Assembly: GCF_001570565.1 (NCBI RefSeq)
Contig: NZ_BBXE01000025.1
Span: 96,674 to 160,673, forward strand
Source of the DNA: Herbidospora yilanensis
GTDB lineage: Bacteria > Actinomycetota > Actinomycetes > Streptosporangiales > Streptosporangiaceae
DNA length: 64,000 nucleotides
Reading direction: 5' to 3'
In this document: piece by piece, positions 60,541-64,000 of the stretch
How the letters are laid out: each line of letters opens with the position of its first letter
How positions within the stretch are numbered: position 1 is the stretch's first letter
Notes under the pieces: model-generated
Told to the model about the DNA's origin: nothing
The model's input: only the letters and a program-made list of their open reading frames with translations
The model's database searches: none
Program-made: the position numbers and the translations under genes

Positions 60541-62655
60541 TTATTTAGCGAGTCCCGCGAGCGGTGGCGGCAGTTCTCGCTCATGGATCAGCACCAGGCG
60601 GCGGGTCGCCCTGGTCATCGCCACGTAGAGGTCGCGACCGGCCAGTTCCTCGGGCCACAACACGATGACGCCGTCGAATTCGAGCCCTTTTGAGGTCGTC
60701 ACGGTCAGCAGCGCCACCGGGGAGTCCAGCGGATCGAGCGTAACGGCTTCCGGGACCAGCGACGCGACTTCCGCATGGCGTTCACCGGACGTGATGATCG
60801 CCAGGCGGCCCTCCCCGTCGGCGAGCAGGTCGTCGGCCGCGGCGGCGATCTCCGCCCTGAGCACGTCGTTCAGCCCGGCCGGGGAGGTCCGGACCACCCG
60901 CGGCGGCCCCTCGGGGGGCCGTACCGAAATCGGGGGTTCCTGGTCGGGGGCGACCTCCTTCAGTACCTCGGCGGCGGCGTCCATGACGTCCTTGGGGGTG
61001 CGGTAGTTGACCGTGAGGCGCTCCCCGCGCCAGGAGACGTACTGGTCGAGCATCTCGCCCCAGCTCGTCGCGCCGGCCGGGGAGCCGGTCTGGCCGATGT
61101 CGCCGACGATGGTCATCGAGCGGGTCGGGATGCGCCGCATGATCATGCGCCAGGCCATCGCGGAGAGCTCCTGGGCCTCGTCCACGATCACATGGCCGTA
61201 GACCCACTTGCGGTCGCGCTCGGCCCGCTGGGCGGTGGTGACCTCCTCGCCCGGGGTGGCGTTCCAGTCGGCCAGCAGCGCCGCCTCGACCTCCTCGACC
61301 CCGGTGACGGTGAGCACCTCGCGGGCGAACAGCTCCTGCTCCGCCCGGTCGTCGTCGTGCCGGGCCGGGCCCGGCTCGTCGCCGAGCAGTTCGGCGGCCT
61401 CGTCGAGCAGGGGGACGTCACCGGTCGTCCACGGATCGCCGGGCGACTTGCCGAGCATCCCGCGCACGAGCTCCTGCGGGCTGACGACCGGCCACAGGGC
61501 GTCGATCGCCGCCCTGACCGGGGGTTCGTGCCAGAGGACCTTCCTGATGTACGCCAGTTCGTCGTCGTCGGCGGGCCGGTCGAGTTTGGCCGTCTCGTCG
61601 ATCGCCAGCGCGCGCAGCAGGTCGAGGACCATCAGCTTGCGGGCCACGTTGTGAGGACGGCCCGACCTGCGGGCCCGGTCGCGGGCCTGGACGCAGAGGT
61701 GGTGCGGGACCACCAGGTCCATCCCGTCGACGTGGATCTCCAGGTCGCCCTCGGGCACCCGCTGCCGGTCGGCCACCGCCCGCGCGACCGCATCCACCAT
61801 GCCGAGGTCGCCCTTGATGACGGCCTGGAACGGCTCGTCGTCGGCCGTGGCGGTGACGCCGGGGAACAGGTCGCCGACGCCGGCCAGCACCACGTCGGTC
61901 TCGCCCAGCGAGGGCAGCACCTGGCTGATGTAGCGCAGGAAGGTCGTGTTGGGGCCGACGACCAGGACACCCCGGCGTTCGAGGGTCTCGCGGTAGGCGT
62001 ACAGGAGATAGGCGGCGCGGTGGAGGGCGGCGACGGTCTTGCCGGTGCCGGGGCCGCCCTCGACGACGAGGGTGCCGTGGAGGCCCGACCGGATCACCCG
62101 GTCCTGCTCGGTCTGGATGGTGGCCACGACGTCGCCCATCCGGCCGGTGCGCCGGCGCCGGAGTGCCGCCAGCAGGGCGGCCTCGCCGACGAAGCCGCCG
62201 TCGACGTCTTCACGGTCGAGGTCGAAGACCTCGTCGTCGACGCCGACCACCGTGCGGCCCCTGGTCCGCAGGTGGCGGCGGCGCACCAGAGTGCCGGGGA
62301 AGGAGGGGGTGGCGGCGTAGAAGGGCCGGGCGGCGGGGGCCCGCCAGTCGACCAGGATCGTCTCGTGGTCGTCGTTGCGCAGGCCGACGCGGCCGATGTA
62401 GAGGGTCTCCTCCAGGACGTCGTCGATGCGCCCGAAGCACAGGCCGCGCTCGACCGCGTTGAGCTGCGCCAGCCGCCGGGCGTGCTCCTTGGCCGACACC
62501 TCGCGCTCGACCCGCGCCTGGTGGGTGCCGCCCGACGTGCCCTTGGCGTATTCGGCCCTGAGCGCCTCGGCCGTCCGGCGCCGGACGGTGTCGAGCCGGT
62601 CGTAGAGCTCGGTGATCCGACTCTGCTCCAATTCGAGCACTTGACGATTGGCCAC
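60541..62655 (-). CDS. helD: HelD-like RNA polymerase recycling ATPase
   Basis: This superfamily 1 helicase-like protein of about 704 residues is of the actinobacterial HelD/HelR group, which removes RNA polymerase from DNA and can give rifamycin tolerance. It has Walker A GGPGTGKT (near residue 215), VIVDEAQELS, GDIGQTGSP and VAMTRATRRLVL, plus the N-terminal coiled-coil arm (ELEQSRITELYDRL to about residue 80) that enters the polymerase channel. GTG 62655 is chosen; a possible SD, GAGAGGA, lies ten bases upstream. The leader contains two mutually exclusive pairings (62662-62727). I found no rifamycin-associated element upstream. Confidence 0.88.
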   Translation of the reverse strand: MANRQVLELEQSRITELYDRLDTVRRRTAEALRAEYAKGTSGGTHQARVEREVSAKEHARRLAQLNAVERGLCFGRIDDVLEETLYIGRVGLRNDDHETILVDWRAPAARPFYAATPSFPGTLVRRRHLRTRGRTVVGVDDEVFDLDREDVDGGFVGEAALLAALRRRRTGRMGDVVATIQTEQDRVIRSGLHGTLVVEGGPGTGKTVAALHRAAYLLYAYRETLERRGVLVVGPNTTFLRYISQVLPSLGETDVVLAGVGDLFPGVTATADDEPFQAVIKGDLGMVDAVARAVADRQRVPEGDLEIHVDGMDLVVPHHLCVQARDRARRSGRPHNVARKLMVLDLLRALAIDETAKLDRPADDDELAYIRKVLWHEPPVRAAIDALWPVVSPQELVRGMLGKSPGDPWTTGDVPLLDEAAELLGDEPGPARHDDDRAEQELFAREVLTVTGVEEVEAALLADWNATPGEEVTTAQRAERDRKWVYGHVIVDEAQELSAMAWRMIMRRIPTRSMTIVGDIGQTGSPAGATSWGEMLDQYVSWRGERLTVNYRTPKDVMDAAAEVLKEVAPDQEPPISVRPPEGPPRVVRTSPAGLNDVLRAEIAAAADDLLADGEGRLAIITSGERHAEVASLVPEAVTLDPLDSPVALLTVTTSKGLEFDGVIVLWPEELAGRDLYVAMTRATRRLVLIHERELPPPLAGLAK

Positions 62656-62661
62656 GCGAGT

Positions 62662-62727
62662 GCTATCCTCTCCAACGGAGCTATGTGATTTGCGCAGCCT
62701 GGGGCCGCAACTCACCAGGATAGCTCC
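62662..62727 (-). promoter_or_regulatory. Leader of helD with two mutually exclusive pairings
   Basis: Reading the minus strand, element 1 GGAGCTATCCT (62727-62717) can pair through GGAGCTAT with element 2 ATAGCTCC (62684-62677), or through GCTATCCT with element 3 AGGATAGC (62669-62662). Both give 8 bp and they share bases. Element 3 overlaps the ribosome binding site, so the second pairing would hide it. This looks like a translational switch. Confidence 0.45.
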
Positions 62728-62895
62728 TTTTTCTTTGTGCGCATCCGGCGTCGCCCGACCGGTGATTTCGCCGATGCGCCACCCCCGGTTCGCTCCTGAC
62801 TATGGCGCAGTCAGCAATTCCGACAGGGCCGTCGTGCGGAGCCGGAAACGTGCCCGCAACACCAGCGGCTCTTCCGAGAACCGGGAGACACCCCC

Positions 62896-63774
62896 TTGCG
62901 ACCCCACTTCTCCTCCCGACTGTCCCGCGTCGCCACCGCCGCCCTCGCGTTCACCCTGGCGACCGGGACCGCCGTCACCTTCGCCCCCTCGGCGCAGGCC
63001 GCCGGGTTCGAGCGCGGCCCGAACCCCACCGACACGATCCTGGAGGCCTCGCGCGGCCCGTTCTCCGTCGCCACCACGAGCGTCTCGTCGCTCGTCTCCG
63101 GCTTCGGCGGCGGCACGATCTACTACCCGACCGACACCAGCCAGGGCACCTTCGGCGCGATCGCCATCTCCCCCGGCTACACCGCCCGGTGGTCGAGCCT
63201 GGAGTGGTTAGGCCCGCGCATCGCCTCGCACGGCTTCGTCGTCATCGGCATCGAGACCAACTCGACCCTCGACCAGCCCTCAAGCCGCGGCAACCAGCTC
63301 CTGGCCGCCCTCGACTACCTGGTCAACAGCAGCTCCACGACGGTACGCAGCCGCATCGACCGCAACCGCCTCGCGGTCGCCGGCCACTCGATGGGCGGCG
63401 GCGGCACCCTCCACGCCGCCGAAGACCGGCCGTCACTGAAGGCCGCCGTGCCGATCGCGCCGTGGAACACCGACAAGACCTGGGGTTCGGTCCGTGTCCC
63501 CACCCTGATCGTGGCGGGCGAGAGCGACAGCGTCGCCTCCCCGACGACGCACGCCAGCCCGTTCTACAACAGCATCACGCAGACGGAGAAGGCGTACCTG
63601 GAGCTGAACGGCGCCAGCCACTTCTTCCCCCAGACCACCAACACCCCGTTCGCCAAGCAGTTCGTCGCCTGGCTCAAGCGCTGGGTCGACGAGGACACCC
63701 GCTACAGCCAGTTCATCTGCCCCGGCCCGAGCGGCCTGGCGATCGAGGAGTACCGCAGCACCTGCCCGGTGTGA
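62896..63774 (+). CDS. Secreted polyester hydrolase (cutinase/PETase type)
   Basis: This 292-residue secreted alpha/beta hydrolase is closely similar to the Thermobifida-type cutinases that hydrolyse PET. It has a signal peptide ending APSAQA (about residue 35) and mature start [11 protein letters not shown]. The oxyanion-hole segment is [13 protein letters not shown]. The nucleophile is Ser165 in GHSMGGGG, with Trp190 in APWNTDKTW, Asp211 in GESDSVAS and His242 in GASHFFP. The C-terminal disulfide pair is Cys275 and Cys290. The family block [13 protein letters not shown] is kept. It starts at TTG with GGGAG eight bases upstream and is monocistronic, with a terminator 19 bp after the stop. 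Natural substrates would be cutin or other polyesters. Confidence 0.92.
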   Translation: MRPHFSSRLSRVATAALAFTLATGTAVTFAPSAQAAGFERGPNPTDTILEASRGPFSVATTSVSSLVSGFGGGTIYYPTDTSQGTFGAIAISPGYTARWSSLEWLGPRIASHGFVVIGIETNSTLDQPSSRGNQLLAALDYLVNSSSTTVRSRIDRNRLAVAGHSMGGGGTLHAAEDRPSLKAAVPIAPWNTDKTWGSVRVPTLIVAGESDSVASPTTHASPFYNSITQTEKAYLELNGASHFFPQTTNTPFAKQFVAWLKRWVDEDTRYSQFICPGPSGLAIEEYRSTCPV

Positions 63775-63793
63775 CCGGTGTGACCGGCCGGAG

Positions 63794-63823
63794 AGGCCTC
63801 GTGACGGCGGTCACGGGGCCTTT
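63794..63823 (+). terminator. Terminator of the polyester hydrolase gene
   Basis: AGGCCTCGTGAC pairs with GTCACGGGGCCT (one mismatch) around a 4-base loop and is followed by TTT. Confidence 0.7.
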
Positions 63824-63962
63824 CCCTTTCGCGCCGGAACTGCGCGATCGGGCTGCGGCGGACGCGCCCGGCTCGCATGCCTGTGACGTGATCCGATGCG
63901 GCTCCGGTGGGGAACGTCGTGCCGCGCGCCTACGAGGGCCTGCCGGAGCAGGACGCGCGACG

Positions 63963-64000
63963 CTACCGGGCGAAGGCCTCGTCGACGGAGTCGTAGACCT
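63963..64000 (-). CDS. Possible 3' end of a minus-strand gene, cut by the window edge
   Basis: The last 38 bases read on the minus strand as VYDSVDEAFAR and a TAG stop. The ending is like that of several small regulatory domains (for example STAS proteins), but eleven residues are too few to name it. No other reading is better supported. Confidence 0.3.
   Translation of the reverse strand, partial: VYDSVDEAFAR

Noticed and set aside
62656-62895. Rifamycin-associated element upstream of helD
   Set aside because: I looked for the 19-bp inverted repeat typical of rifamycin-responsive promoters and saw none; the repeats present pair differently.

Overview
The window comes from a high-GC actinomycete, most likely in or near the Streptosporangiaceae. 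This is inferred from the very strong GC bias at third codon positions, frequent GTG/TTG starts, 4-bp GTGA/ATGA gene overlaps, an accessory SecA2, an actinobacterial HelD, and a secreted polyester hydrolase of the Thermobifida/Thermomonospora type. No rRNA, tRNA or CRISPR array was found.

Left part (about 0.1-24.4 kb) is mixed chromosomal content. It holds an LtrA membrane protein, a NERD protein, and a TetR regulator followed by a four-gene acyl-CoA catabolic operon (APH-type kinase plus three acyl-CoA dehydrogenases). The TetR gene and the operon share a palindromic operator. Further on are a YdeI-like protein, a TetR/FAD-monooxygenase divergent pair with tandem operators, a DMT transporter, a PYROXD2-like oxidoreductase, SecA2, a small secreted protein, a CHAP-domain protein, a DUF1206 membrane protein, a VapBC-like toxin-antitoxin pair flanked by two identical 33-bp hairpins, a purine-type permease/cysteine hydrolase/GntR set, an exported EEP-family phosphoesterase, and an RloA/RloB (AbiL-like) defence operon. 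A 37-residue His/Cys-rich gene lies between the defence operon and the next cluster.

Centre (24.4-41.9 kb) is a complete nonribosomal peptide cluster. One minus-strand operon of tightly overlapping genes encodes C-A-T, C-A-T, a kynurenine-3-monooxygenase-like enzyme, an unknown protein, C-A-T-reductase, an MFS exporter, an O-methyltransferase and MbtH. A divergent plus-strand gene encodes an unusual A-T-C protein that probably supplies the starter acid. Hand-read adenylation pockets suggest Gly and a Lys-like basic residue for two modules; the terminal reductase predicts an aldehyde, imine or alcohol product. I cannot match it to a known compound.

Next (41.9-48.1 kb) is a lower-GC island. 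It carries a 1589-residue secreted protein (DNRLRE region, three Ig-like repeats, P-domain, C-terminal NucA/NucB-type DNase), a candidate immunity gene behind a strong terminator, and a frameshifted, truncated IS5-family transposase relic that joins directly onto a truncated ABC-2 permease gene.

Right part (48.3-64 kb) holds the orphaned ABC ATPase and then an alpha-glucan utilisation locus: GH13 alpha-glucosidase, MalG/MalF-type permeases, a lipoprotein binding protein, a LacI regulator and a secreted GH87-like alpha-1,3-glucanase with two discoidin domains. It ends with an orphan LanC-like protein with a Cys-Cys-Gly zinc motif, a HelD RNA-polymerase-recycling ATPase with a mutually exclusive leader structure, and a secreted PET-hydrolase-type cutinase. 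The last bases may hold the 3' end of one more minus-strand gene.
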